The notes below the pieces were generated by a model. That model was not told the origin of the DNA, made no database searches, and saw only the letters and a program-made list of their open reading frames with translations. Of a DNA stretch of 64,000 nt, positions 24,969-33,630 are shown in pieces; positions within the stretch are counted from its first letter, which is position 1; the number at the start of each line of letters is the position of its first letter. The position numbers and the translations under genes are program-made. The DNA is from Psychrobium sp051201665 (GTDB lineage: Bacteria; Pseudomonadota; Gammaproteobacteria; Enterobacterales; Psychrobiaceae). The DNA is taken from the NCBI RefSeq assembly GCF_051201665.1, contig NZ_CP179210.1:2108001-2172000 (forward strand). Reading direction: 5' to 3'.

Positions 24969-26081
24969 CTAACGCTTTAAAAACTTTCGTTCATCAAACA
25001 CCGTTTCATTTTTTAGCATGTAGAAAACACATCGACCAAGCTTATGCGCGAATGCCGATAAAGCCTTTGCTTTACTCATACGTCGTTGCAGTATTTGTAA
25101 ATAGTTTTTTGCTTCCTTGTTTCCACGCAGATGAAGTACGATAGCTTCTGAAAAAGCCCATTTCAAATGAGCATTCCCTATTTTATTGCCTGATGTGCCA
25201 TAAGTTTTTGCTGCTGACTCAGCCTTGCATTTGACTAATCGTGCATAGGATGCAAATTTTTGTACTGAACTAAAGCGTGTAATATCACCGATTTCATAAA
25301 TGATGGTTAGCGCTAGAATACGCCCAACGCCAGAGATTGTTTTTAACAGTTGATAATGAACAGGATTATGTTGTTTAGCTTGTTGCTCGATATACCACTC
25401 GAGCTTACTTAGTTGCTTGGCATAGTGGTCAAGAATGTCCATATCAAGGTCTATGGAGCGCTGAACGACAGGATTAGGAAAGGTTGACTTTAATTGCTCT
25501 CTTGCGCAGATATTTTTAAGGTTAACCCGATTAGGCGGAAGGTTATATTGACTGGTCGTGTTAACCACATGAGCCTTTAAATCAGAGCCGTGCCTGACAA
25601 TCTTCATGCGTCTGCGTAATAAATCTCTTGTGGCTCTTATTTCTTTTGGGTAGGTGTATGCTAATGGAAAGTTACCACCGCGTATCAGTTTGGCGATTTT
25701 GTAGGAATCTATTTTATCGTTTTTCGCTTTACCACCATGTATTGCATTAGAAAATACATCCTTGTATTTTCCCCTTCGGGCCAGCTACGCTGTTCAAATT
25801 CATTCCCGATGAAATTGTCATGTAAAGCGGTGGCCAAGAATGAAATCGACGCCGATATCATCGCAGAAATCGGATAACCAGTACCAGCACTGCATGCACT
25901 CAACGCCAACAACAATATTGCCAATATAGGGTTCAAGTAAGGTATGTAGTTTATTTGCATCGGCAGATATTTCTTTATGAACAATGGTTTGGCCATTATT
26001 GTCAACGATGCAGACATAAAGTATTCTCGCGTGTAAATCGATACCGCAGTAGTAAGGATGTGTGCTATTGTAAAAGTTCAT
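24969..26081 (-). pseudogene. IS110-family transposase, split by a small insertion
   Basis: The N-terminal RuvC-like DEDD part (26081-25818) has YCGIDLHARILYVCIVD and VVGVECMQCWYWL, then breaks after FILGHRFT. The frame resumes about 25730 as IHGGKAKNDKIDSYKIAKLI and continues through the C-terminal Transposase_20 domain (LLKTISGVGRILALTIIYEI, YARLVKCKAESAAKTYGTSG). About 75 bases between GH and IHGG replace the usual LYMKA and include an inverted repeat (GAAAATAC...GTATTTTC). The gene is not functional as written. Confidence 0.88.
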
Positions 26082-26605
26082 TGGGCTTTCTCCTGATTAC
26101 GGTTGTCGCCATTAAATTTAGCAGTTACTGCTAAATTTAGGGAGAGAGCTCAATGAGTATCAAGAACCTGAAACCCGACAGATTTTACTGTCGCATTTTT
26201 TGCAATAAACAAAAGGCGCAAAACCTGCACCAGCAATCTGCGGTTTAGGTTGGCGTTGATATGACTCCCATGTCGAACTTAATACGCCGAAACCTGCTCA
26301 TTAATTAAGAGCATACTTATGTGTGGGTGAGTTAACGCATTAGATGAAGCAAGGAATAAAGGGGCTGGTTAAATTTCCGATCCAGATAAAGATTGTGGTT
26401 ACGTCAGTCATGTAATTACTCAATCGAAGAAATATTTTCCTCTGGGCTGTGCTTGTCCTGCGTTCGGTATATGGTAGTTAAAAGTAACTATTGACGACTT
26501 ATTAACCATACTATAGGTTGTAAGTAGGTTGTTTGGTTACCCAATAAGATTGCCTAGCGACTATTGGGTAGTAATTTGATTCATTATTATAGATGTGAGG
26601 TTCTT
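26082..26605. other. Gene-free stretch upstream of the IS110 transposase
   Basis: Contains a 13-bp inverted repeat with one central base (TAAATTTAGCAGT/ACTGCTAAATTTA, 26113-26139) and a short stem GACAG-ATTTTA-CTGTC near 26188. In IS110 elements the stretch upstream of the transposase encodes a bridge RNA that guides target choice; such an RNA could lie here on the minus strand, but I did not fold it. A degenerate joint motif is at about 26354-26379. Confidence 0.35.
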
Positions 26606-27901
26606 ATGTTTCAAACAAAGTTAAAGGAAAAAATTTTTTCATTAGAGGGATTACTTGGTGAGTCGCTATCTGTTATTAATTCTATTAAGGAGCATGTTGC
26701 GGTAATTGAGTTTACGCCTGATGGTACCATTATTGACGCTAATCAAAATTTTCTCGTTGTTGCCGGCTACAGTTTAGATGAAGTGGTTGGTCAGCATCAT
26801 CGTGTCATGTGTCAAACAGAGTATGCTAATTCAGCAGAGTATAAAGATTTCTGGCCTTCACTGAAAGCTGGACAGCCGCAAATGGGAACATTTGAACGAC
26901 GTAATAAAATTGGAGATACGGTATGGTTGGAAGCTACATACATCCCAATTAGTGTGGATGCAAAAGTGACAAAGGTTCTAAAAATTGCGTCCGATGTTAC
27001 ATCAAAAATTAATGACGCAATGGCTCAAGACGCTATCATTAATGCGTTACATTGCTCTCAAGCCATCATCGAATTTCTACCCAATGGCACTATCCTAACA
27101 GCGAACGGAAACTTTATCCAAACCGTTGGCTATTCACTACAGCAAATTACTGGTCAGCATCATCGTATGTTTTGCGAAGATGAGTTTTACGAGGATAATC
27201 CGAACTTTTGGTCTGATTTAGAACAGGGTCAAATTAAAGCAGGTCAATTTCAGCGCAAAGGTGCTAACGGTGAAGAAATATGGCTAGAAGCGACTTATAA
27301 CCCAATTTATGACAGCAACAAAAAAGTTGTAAAAGTTATCAAGTTCGCTAGTGATATTACTCAAAATGTTATTGAACAGCGGGCCATTAGTCAAGCGTCC
27401 GATGTTGCCTACAAAACCTCAATAGAGACTGTCACAGTGGCTAAAGAAGCGTCCAAATTGCTAGATTCATCGGTGAAAATCTCTAATGATATATCTGTTT
27501 CTGCTGGCGAAACCTCAGATAAAGTGACGAATCTAAATGAACAGTCCGAAAGTATTGCTTCTATTGTTTCTACTATCCAAGGAATTGCAGACCAAACTAA
27601 TTTACTGGCGTTAAATGCGGCAATCGAAGCTGCTCGAGCTGGAGAGCAAGGAAGAGGGTTTGCTGTGGTGGCGGACGAAGTGCGGCAGTTAGCGTCACGC
27701 ACAACTAAATCAACTGACGAAATAGCGGACGTTGTGTCAAATAATCGCCGTGTCACGACGAGCGTGCAAGAGGGCATGACAGAAGTGTCTGATTTATTAG
27801 CCAAGAGTAAAAATCAGATCACCGAGGCAAGTGCAGTTGTCGAAACGATTAAAGTTGGCGCGACTAACGTCTCTGAAACCGTTGCTAAGTTAAAAAAATA
27901 G
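26606..27901 (+). CDS. Soluble chemoreceptor with two PAS domains
   Basis: About 431 residues from ATG 26606 (after GTGAGG; the ATG at 26564 lacks a site). Two tandem PAS domains (about 25-140 and 150-265) each read IEF-PDGTI--AN-NF-V-GYSL then GQHHR and W-EATY-PI, typical of haem or flavin PAS modules. A methyl-accepting signalling domain follows, with the hairpin tip IADQTNLLALNAAIEAARAG and EQGRGFAVVADEVRQLA. There are no membrane helices, so it is cytosolic, like BdlA/Aer2. The short C-terminus (KLKK) ends soon after the hairpin. The ligand is not known. Confidence 0.93.
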   Translation: MFQTKLKEKIFSLEGLLGESLSVINSIKEHVAVIEFTPDGTIIDANQNFLVVAGYSLDEVVGQHHRVMCQTEYANSAEYKDFWPSLKAGQPQMGTFERRNKIGDTVWLEATYIPISVDAKVTKVLKIASDVTSKINDAMAQDAIINALHCSQAIIEFLPNGTILTANGNFIQTVGYSLQQITGQHHRMFCEDEFYEDNPNFWSDLEQGQIKAGQFQRKGANGEEIWLEATYNPIYDSNKKVVKVIKFASDITQNVIEQRAISQASDVAYKTSIETVTVAKEASKLLDSSVKISNDISVSAGETSDKVTNLNEQSESIASIVSTIQGIADQTNLLALNAAIEAARAGEQGRGFAVVADEVRQLASRTTKSTDEIADVVSNNRRVTTSVQEGMTEVSDLLAKSKNQITEASAVVETIKVGATNVSETVAKLKK

Positions 27902-27907
27902 ATTGTT

Positions 27908-27926
27908 AAAGCCCCCTAAAGGCTTT
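27908..27926 (-). terminator. Small terminator-like hairpin after the dapA-like gene
   Basis: AAAGCC and GGCTTT arms around CCCTAAA; the 6-bp stem is short but sits between two convergent stops. The corresponding place after the dapA fragment (19311-19334) has a longer stem. Confidence 0.4.
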
Positions 27927-27937
27927 GCGATCAGCAA

Positions 27938-28909
27938 TTAATCCAACAAATCAAGCGCCGATAGGCGTTCTTTGGCAAGCGCGTATCTTGCGCGAACATC
28001 TTCGATTTGTGCTTCAGTTAATTTCTTACCAAGCGTGCGAAGACCGCCTGTGGCGTCGTTGTGGTGAATACCGAATGCAAATTTTAGGTATTCTAACAAC
28101 AAAGGTTGCGCGTCTAAGTATGAAATAGGGTTCATAGCGCGAGAGATTTTGTTTGCTTGTGCCCATTCACCGTTATTGACGTATTCTTGCATCGTGACAC
28201 TCGCTTTTGGGAATATACAACCAACACCAGTGATACCACCACATGCGCCAGCTAGACCCGCGTGAATAGTTACTGTATCTACGCCTGCTAGCACTTTTAA
28301 TTCTTCGTTGTCTAGCGTCAGTGTTTCGATGACCGACACATCTGAGGTTGAGATTTTCAGTGCCGTTACTTCTGGTAGCTGTGCAAGTTTTCTAAGAAGT
28401 TCGATAGAAAGAGCGTGGTAACCGGCAGAGTCTGGGTTGTTGTAAGGCATGATAGTAATACCAGACTCACGCGCTGCTGATGCTGAAAGGGCATAGTAGT
28501 CATACATTTCTTCGTCAGACGGCGTTTCTTGCGTTTTTGGAGGCATAACCATGACCGTATCAACACCAACGGCCGCCAGTTCTTTAACGATTGTTGCTAT
28601 TTCTTCTTTAGTTTCTGCCGCTGCGCCGCTAATTAGTGGTACATTAAATTCTTTAGCAACTTCAGAAAGCGCTGATAGTAAAGAAAGGCGTTGTTCAACG
28701 GTTAAGTAGCTGTTTTCGCCCAGTGTGCCAGAGCCAACTAGGCCGCCCATACGTGTTCCACCTTTACCTTGAACACGTAAGATATCAGCCGCATACTTTT
28801 GCGTAGCCGCTAAATCAATTTCTAAAGCGCCAGTGTCAGTCTCTTTTAGCCATGTAAAAACAGCTGGCATAACAGTGTAGCGCCAGTCTGTTGTATTTGT
28901 TGTTTCCAT
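27938..28909 (-). CDS. DapA/N-acetylneuraminate-lyase-family aldolase
   Basis: About 323 residues from METTNTTDWRYTVMPAVF (28909; an earlier in-frame ATG at 28954 is less likely). A class I aldolase TIM barrel with VGSGTLGENSYLTVEQR in place of the usual TGE motif, YNNPDSAGYHAL, and the Schiff-base lysine in VTALKISTSD. Substrate is uncertain: it could be a 2-keto acid lyase or, beside putA, part of amino-acid or hydroxyproline catabolism. Convergent with putA across the island. Its 3' end is duplicated at 19359-19617. A GntR-type palindrome precedes it. Confidence 0.85.
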   Translation of the reverse strand: METTNTTDWRYTVMPAVFTWLKETDTGALEIDLAATQKYAADILRVQGKGGTRMGGLVGSGTLGENSYLTVEQRLSLLSALSEVAKEFNVPLISGAAAETKEEIATIVKELAAVGVDTVMVMPPKTQETPSDEEMYDYYALSASAARESGITIMPYNNPDSAGYHALSIELLRKLAQLPEVTALKISTSDVSVIETLTLDNEELKVLAGVDTVTIHAGLAGACGGITGVGCIFPKASVTMQEYVNNGEWAQANKISRAMNPISYLDAQPLLLEYLKFAFGIHHNDATGGLRTLGKKLTEAQIEDVRARYALAKERLSALDLLD

Positions 28910-28931
28910 TGTATTCTCATTATCTAAATCG

Positions 28932-28945
28932 TATTGTATACAATA
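28932..28945. promoter_or_regulatory. GntR-type palindromic operator
   Basis: TATTGTATACAATA is a perfect 14-bp palindrome 23 bases before the dapA-like start. ATTGTATACAAT-like palindromes are common sites for FCD-type GntR regulators of sugar-acid and amino-acid catabolism. No such regulator gene is visible nearby. Confidence 0.45.
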
Positions 28946-29040
28946 TACTAGCAAGTGGGTTGCAGTTCAATTATCTTTATTAAGTCTGGGCTATTAAAGT
29001 CATTAGAAATAATTCTTGTGATTAAACTTCGTAATTTCCA

Positions 29041-29868
29041 TTATCCTTTTGATAACAAGCTATCTAACCACCGACTCGGCAATATTCGTTTGAAGAATGC
29101 AAACATCTTTGTTGGCGTGGTTACACGATAACGAACCTTGGCCCGTTTAGCTTCCAACGAATGGATCAACGCTTTAGTCACCGCTGATGATGGTAATGTC
29201 ATACTGCCACCAGGGTTTTCTGATGATAACCGCTTAATTTGCTCTTTATAGTCGGCTTCGTGAACACTGTCATCGACACTAATATATTGATTGAACGCTT
29301 GTAATGCATTGGCTCTAAACTGCGTATCAATAGGGCCGGGTTCAATGAGCGATACTTGGATATTAGCGTCTTTAAGTTCTAAACGCATGGTATCAGTTAA
29401 CCCTTCTAAGGCATATTTTGAGGCGTTGTAAGCGCCGCGATATTTAAGCGACACAAAACCCAGCACTGAGCTACATTGAATAATTCTACCGTGGCCTTGC
29501 TGGCGCATGATGGGGATAATACGTTTAGTGAGCTCATGCCAACCAAACAAGTTGGTCTCGAACTGCGCACGTAATGCGTCAGTAGGCAAATCTTCAACCG
29601 CGCCCGGTTGTCCGTATGCGCCGTTGTTAAAGAGAAAGTCTAATTTACCGCCTGATTCAGTCAGTATTTTAACTAACGCAGCATCGATAGAGCCATAATC
29701 AGTGACATCTAACTGAAAAGCCGTCAAGCCCTTGGATATCAGCGTATCAACATCTTGCTGCTTTCTCGCTGTCGCTAATACCTGATAACCGCGTGCATGG
29801 AGTGTTAATGCCGCATCAAGGCCAATACCTGTCGAGCAGCCAGTAATAAGAATGGATTGTTGTGTCAT
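29041..29868 (-). CDS. Short-chain dehydrogenase/reductase
   Basis: A 275-residue classical SDR. The cofactor-binding motif is GCSTGIG near the N-terminus, followed by LDVTD, NNGAYG and the catalytic set S (CSSVLG), YNASK. ATARK after beta-2 suggests NADP(H) preference. The C-terminal KMFAFFKRILPSRWLDSLL is a basic amphipathic tail that may touch the membrane. The substrate is not known. It is followed by the ArsR gene transcribed in the same direction upstream. Confidence 0.92.
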   Translation of the reverse strand: MTQQSILITGCSTGIGLDAALTLHARGYQVLATARKQQDVDTLISKGLTAFQLDVTDYGSIDAALVKILTESGGKLDFLFNNGAYGQPGAVEDLPTDALRAQFETNLFGWHELTKRIIPIMRQQGHGRIIQCSSVLGFVSLKYRGAYNASKYALEGLTDTMRLELKDANIQVSLIEPGPIDTQFRANALQAFNQYISVDDSVHEADYKEQIKRLSSENPGGSMTLPSSAVTKALIHSLEAKRAKVRYRVTTPTKMFAFFKRILPSRWLDSLLSKG

Positions 29869-29912
29869 AAAGGGATACTTAAATAATGAAAGTCGGCGGG
29901 GTGATAAAATAA

Positions 29913-30209
29913 TTACTCTTGGCAGTATTGCTCATAAAGCGTTGCCAAAATGGCGCGAACACTATCGCTGGCAACACGATAATAGATAGTCTGTGCTTCG
30001 CGTCTGGTCGCAACGAGCTCTGCTTGACGCAGCGCACTTAAGTGTTGAGAAAGCGCCGATTGCGATAGGGGAACGATGTCATTGAGTTGCGTCACACTGC
30101 GTTCTTCATCCAATAAACTGCATAAAATCATTAGACGATTACGATTTGCCATCATTTTCAATACGGATTCAACGACCGCGGCTTTTTCTGCCATTAATTC
30201 TGGAGACAT
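29913..30209 (-). CDS. ArsR-family regulator, possibly persulfide-sensing
   Basis: A 98-residue ArsR/SmtB winged helix: MMANRNRLMILCSLLDEERS, recognition helix LSQSALSQHLSALRQAELVA, and the wing TRREAQTIYYRVAS. It has a cysteine in MILCSLL and one in EQYCQE, resembling the paired cysteines of BigR/SqrR, which sense persulfides. It is divergent from a rhodanese-domain gene, the classic partner of BigR. The 6-bp inverted repeat in the gap is a likely operator. Sensing role is inferred. Confidence 0.85.
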   Translation of the reverse strand: MSPELMAEKAAVVESVLKMMANRNRLMILCSLLDEERSVTQLNDIVPLSQSALSQHLSALRQAELVATRREAQTIYYRVASDSVRAILATLYEQYCQE

Positions 30210-30269
30210 GAATAACCTTACTTAATACAACGATTAGGGCTCTATTTTAATAAAAGTATATCTCATTAA

Positions 30270-30285
30270 ATTAGCCCTTGCTAAT
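30270..30285. promoter_or_regulatory. Probable ArsR-type operator
   Basis: ATTAGCCCTTGCTAAT (6-bp arms, 4-bp spacer) lies in the divergent gap between the ArsR and rhodanese genes. The form fits BigR/SqrR-type sites. Confidence 0.5.
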
Positions 30286-30333
30286 ATAGATTGATACGAT
30301 ATTCTTACACCATATTACCTAAGGAACATCCAC

Positions 30334-30684
30334 ATGTTAAAGACTATTCCAGATTTAGTGGCAACGATTAAACCATCAATACGAATTATCACCGCAGAGA
30401 CCGCTGCTCAGGAAATTTCAACCAATCGTGGTTTGCTTATTGATGTGCGAGAGCCTGCTGAATGTGAACAAATTGTCGCTGCCAACAGTGTTAATATTCC
30501 TCGTGGATTACTCGAAATGAAAATGTTAGCACTTGAAAAAGATGCTAAGCGCCCAATTTATTTACATTGCGCAAGTGGTGTAAGAGCAATCTTCGCGGCT
30601 GAACAACTTACCCGTGTCGGCTATGAAAACGTTACTGTGATTAGCTGCCCAATGCCAATTTTGTCTCAAACTGACTTTAACTAA
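30334..30684 (+). CDS. Rhodanese-domain sulfurtransferase
   Basis: A 116-residue single-domain rhodanese. GLLIDVREPAECEQIVAANS is the CH2A-type entrance and the catalytic cysteine is in IYLHCASGVRAIFAAEQL. It would handle persulfide sulfur in the cytoplasm. A second pair of cysteines is absent except VISCPMP near the C-terminus. It is divergent from the ArsR-family gene and probably controlled by it. Confidence 0.9.
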   Translation: MLKTIPDLVATIKPSIRIITAETAAQEISTNRGLLIDVREPAECEQIVAANSVNIPRGLLEMKMLALEKDAKRPIYLHCASGVRAIFAAEQLTRVGYENVTVISCPMPILSQTDFN

Positions 30685-30763
30685 AAAATTATTGGTTGTT
30701 ACCTTGCAAGCCAAAACCGCTAAGGTACACTGTCGCCACGTAAGTTATATAGTTTAAAGATTA

Positions 30764-31288
30764 ATGAGTCAGCTCCAACAACAAGCATTTATCGGATTAA
30801 CCAATCCTAAAAGTCCAGACAATGTCGGCAGCGTTATGCGCGCTGCCGGCTGCTATAATGCCGACGGTGTTTTCTATACAGGTAAGCGCTTTGACGCCGC
30901 AATGAGCCGTGGGCAAAAGTTACATACCGACACCAAGAATGTTAGCCGCCGAATTCCATTAGCGGCGACTGAAAGCTTTAAAGAATCACTTCCTCAAGGC
31001 TGCGTTCCCGTCGCGATAGAGTTAGTAGAAGGCGCTACATCACTGGTTGATTTTAAACATCCCGACAATGCCTATTACATTTTTGGTCCTGAAGATAAAT
31101 CACTCGATAAAGACGTGGTGGCATGGTGCGAACACGTTATCTATATTCCTACTGTAGGCTGCATGAACTTAGCAGCCACCGTTAACGTCGTGCTTTATGA
31201 TCGCATGGCCAAATTAGGGCCGCTTGCACAAGGTGACGAACTGATTCGCACTTCTCGAGATACCAATAACAGACTTAAAGTAAAATAA
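30764..31288 (+). CDS. SPOUT-family RNA methyltransferase (TrmH/SpoU type)
   Basis: A 174-residue protein with the three SpoU motifs: NPKSPDNVGSVMRAAGCYNA, AYYIFGPEDKSL and IYIPTVGCMNLAATVNVVLY. These form the knotted S-adenosylmethionine site. It lacks the N-terminal substrate-binding extension of TrmH/RlmB, like TrmL-type minimal enzymes. It would 2'-O-methylate tRNA or rRNA; the target nucleotide cannot be told. A thioredoxin-like gene follows closely. Confidence 0.88.
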   Translation: MSQLQQQAFIGLTNPKSPDNVGSVMRAAGCYNADGVFYTGKRFDAAMSRGQKLHTDTKNVSRRIPLAATESFKESLPQGCVPVAIELVEGATSLVDFKHPDNAYYIFGPEDKSLDKDVVAWCEHVIYIPTVGCMNLAATVNVVLYDRMAKLGPLAQGDELIRTSRDTNNRLKVK

Positions 31289-31302
31289 ACGGATCTATAA
31301 TA

Positions 31303-31766
31303 ATGAAAAAATACTGTCAGCACTAATGCTTACCAGCACCATGTTCGTCACTTTAACATCTTGCGCTTCAGACAAATTGTTCGTCGGCGAGATTAATCAA
31401 AGCAAGTTATTAACGTCTTTTGAAGAATTTAACGAAGAGTTTACGGGTTTAAGCATTGATGAAAAAGAAGTTGCTGCGCTAAAATCGATTAAAGAGCCTT
31501 TAGAAATTCATGTGCTATTTGGTACTTGGTGTCACGACAGTGTTCGTGAAGTTCCGCGTTTGCTAAAACTACTTGAACATGCAGCAAATAATAACATCAC
31601 CACAAAACTGATTGCCGTTGATTATAAAAAGACAGCTGACGAAGTATATGATTTACAGTACACCCCAACTTTTATTGTTTATAGAAACAATCAAGAAGTA
31701 GGGCGTATCATTGAGCGACCAAAACAAAGTTTGGCGCAAGATATTATTGCTATGACAACCCCATAA
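31303..31766 (+). CDS. Thioredoxin-fold lipoprotein, signal peptide frameshifted
   Basis: The present frame starts at ATG 31326 (MLTSTMFVTLTSCASDKLFV). An ATG at 31303 would supply a full lipoprotein signal (MKKILSALMLTSTMFVTLTSC) if the A6 run at 31306-31311 were A7, so either one base is missing or translation begins internally. The body is a thioredoxin fold with FGTWCHDSVREVPRLLKL: the usual CxxC is reduced to a single cysteine (WCHDS). A cis-proline is present in YTPTFIVY. Thus it may bind or transfer thiols rather than act as a full disulfide reductase. Confidence 0.7.
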
Positions 31767-31772
31767 TTGTCA

Positions 31773-32102
31773 TTATTGCTTCACGCACCGTTTTACTACC
31801 ATTACATCGCCTTGGCGGCGCATCAAGCCGCCTAGCGATATATCAGATTTCGTTTTCGCAATCGTCGTTATTTTACTTTTGTGGTTGAACGACACCACAA
31901 TGGCATCATCAAATTTAACCATCGAATAACTATTAGAGATTTCGTCAAAGTTACTCTCTGCTTTAAAACGCTTAGCAATCTTTCCCAGTGCTACTTGGTC
32001 CATGTCACACTCAATATTTTTGGCGGCTTTGTCTAATTCAGGCCAATTGGCGTAGCATCCAGCCAGACTTAACGTCAAAGCAATTAACACAATTTTTTTC
32101 AT
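31773..32102 (-). CDS. Predicted small lipoprotein
   Basis: A 109-residue protein with lipoprotein signal (MKKIVLIALTLSLAGCYANW). The mature part has two further cysteines (IECDMD, KRCVKQ) that could pair. No known family is recognised. It is convergent with the thioredoxin-like gene, ending seven bases from it. Confidence 0.7.
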   Translation of the reverse strand: MKKIVLIALTLSLAGCYANWPELDKAAKNIECDMDQVALGKIAKRFKAESNFDEISNSYSMVKFDDAIVVSFNHKSKITTIAKTKSDISLGGLMRRQGDVMVVKRCVKQ

Positions 32103-32227
32103 GATGTTTCCTCAGCAAAACCATTAACTTACTATAACGAAATACGGCTCAACTTTGCATAAAAAGTACGAAAATCTAGCACTTATTTTTGATTTCAAGT
32201 ATGGTTGCGCTAATTAAATTAATTGGA

Positions 32228-32710
32228 ATGAAAAAAATGTCAAAAGTCGTCATTTTAACGTTATTAGTTGCTGTTGTTGCTTGGTTCTTTTACCGCTCAG
32301 AGCAAGCCAAAAAAGCTGCTGTGGAGAATATCGCTGAAGGTAATGCATTTTTGACCAGCAATGGCCAAAAAGAAGGTGTAATTACTACTGAATCTGGTTT
32401 GCAATATCAAGTGTTAGAACAAGGTGAGGGCACTGACCACCCTGGCGCTCGCAGCAATGTGACCGTTCATTATCATGGTACGTTATTAAATGGCACGGTG
32501 TTCGACAGTTCAGTAGACCGTAATAAAACCATTTCATTTGGTCTAAACCAAGTTATTCCAGGTTGGACTGAAGGTGTTCAACTCATGGTAAAAGGTGAGA
32601 AAACACGTTTCTTTATTCCAGCTAATTTAGCGTACGGTAACCGTGACGCAGGAAAAATAAAGCCGGGTTCAACACTTATTTTTGATATTGAATTAATTGA
32701 TTTTAAATAA
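32228..32710 (+). CDS. FKBP-type peptidyl-prolyl isomerase, membrane-anchored
   Basis: About 160 residues from ATG 32228 (or 32237), with an N-terminal hydrophobic segment (VVILTLLVAVVAWFFY) acting as anchor or signal, so it works in the periplasm. The FKBP fold is evident: TESGLQYQVLEQGEG, VTVHYHGTLLNGTVFDSS, VIPGWTEGVQLMVKGEKTRF and FIPANLAYG ending LIFDIELIDF. Key active-site residues (Y, F, D, W, Y) are present. It would assist folding of secreted proteins. Confidence 0.92.
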   Translation: MKKMSKVVILTLLVAVVAWFFYRSEQAKKAAVENIAEGNAFLTSNGQKEGVITTESGLQYQVLEQGEGTDHPGARSNVTVHYHGTLLNGTVFDSSVDRNKTISFGLNQVIPGWTEGVQLMVKGEKTRFFIPANLAYGNRDAGKIKPGSTLIFDIELIDFK

Positions 32711-32813
32711 TGACTAACGTGTTGAAAAATAGCTGGTTTGGATACAAACTAGCCGTTAATCAAACAAAAGAATAATAAAATAGCGCCATGATGCCACAAA
32801 TGTTAATGAGTTT

Positions 32814-33538
32814 ATGACTCACCTCACACCCGGAAAAGTAATAGATTTACAACTGGGAGGGTTAAGTGGCGTCAGAATTAAACCCACTGTAATTGGCCTC
32901 GATATTGGTCGTTATTTACTGGAAGGGACACGCGGCGAATGTGTCTCGTTTTCAACGACTATTGAACATATTATAACAGTGCCAGAAAAGCTTCACTTTC
33001 TTAATTACCCGACGAAAATAGAAAATAGACAACTGCGTACTCATCAACGCGAAAAAACGCATTTACCTGCACAAATCTCGCAAAAATTAGTCAACGGTAA
33101 ACTTGCGGGTACACTACTTGGCGGTTATATCGTCGATATATCACCACGCGGTTGTCAATTCTCCTTTAAACAAGAAGGTGGCAATTCAGCTGTTAAAAAA
33201 ATGCCCAGTGCATATCGCGATAACATTGATGGGATATGACGAACCGTTGTTATACCAATTGCATTAAATATTTGCCCACTTGTACTTGTTAAAATTAACT
33301 AAAATGGCGTTACTCTCAATCCTAATAGCCAGCTATTAGTCAATCGAGCGCCTTGTTTTAGCTGATTTTCTCTACGCACAACAAGATCACTTACTTAATG
33401 CAATTGGTATTAGTTGACGCCCACGTCAAAAATCATCGTATTGAAAACGGACAAATTCTCGTCGCCATAATGTTTGACAGCAATAGCCTTGATAAAAGCG
33501 ATGCCTTGTTAGATGAACTCTCAATCGACGCCGAATAA
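32814..33538 (+). pseudogene. PilZ-domain protein gene, frameshifted and split by a MITE
   Basis: The first part (32814-33239) has a YcgR-like opening and the PilZ domain with QREKTHLPAQI and VDISPRGCQF. The current frame stops at 33239. If the A7 run at 33195-33201 were A6, the frame would read VKKCPVHIAITLMGYDEPLL and, after removal of the MITE and one TTA duplicate, VDAHVKNHRIENGQILVAIM to TAA 33536-33538. So a c-di-GMP-binding protein of about 180 residues has suffered a one-base indel and a MITE insertion. Usual PilZ RxxxR appears as R-REKTH, somewhat degenerate. Confidence 0.82.
33253..33409 (+). repeat. MITE copy B, inside the PilZ gene
   Basis: 157 bp with TACCAATTGCATTAA termini, flanked by TTA on both sides. 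It differs from copy A at about one base (GCGTTACTC versus GCGTTGCTC). Removing it with one TTA restores a PilZ-like reading frame across the junction. Confidence 0.92.
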
Positions 33539-33630
33539 GTAACTAACACTCGACTATTTACTGACATAAAATGACAAAAAAGCGTTGGGAACCTTACAGT
33601 TAGGTGATAGAATTTATTTATCATTAACTG

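Noticed and set aside
24899..25144. Open frame on + over the IS110 transposase end
   Set aside because: It overlaps the coding strand of the transposase in the opposite sense and has no recognisable domain.
29507..29698. Open frame on + within the SDR gene
   Set aside because: Shadow of the minus-strand SDR gene, with no ribosome site and no protein-like conservation.
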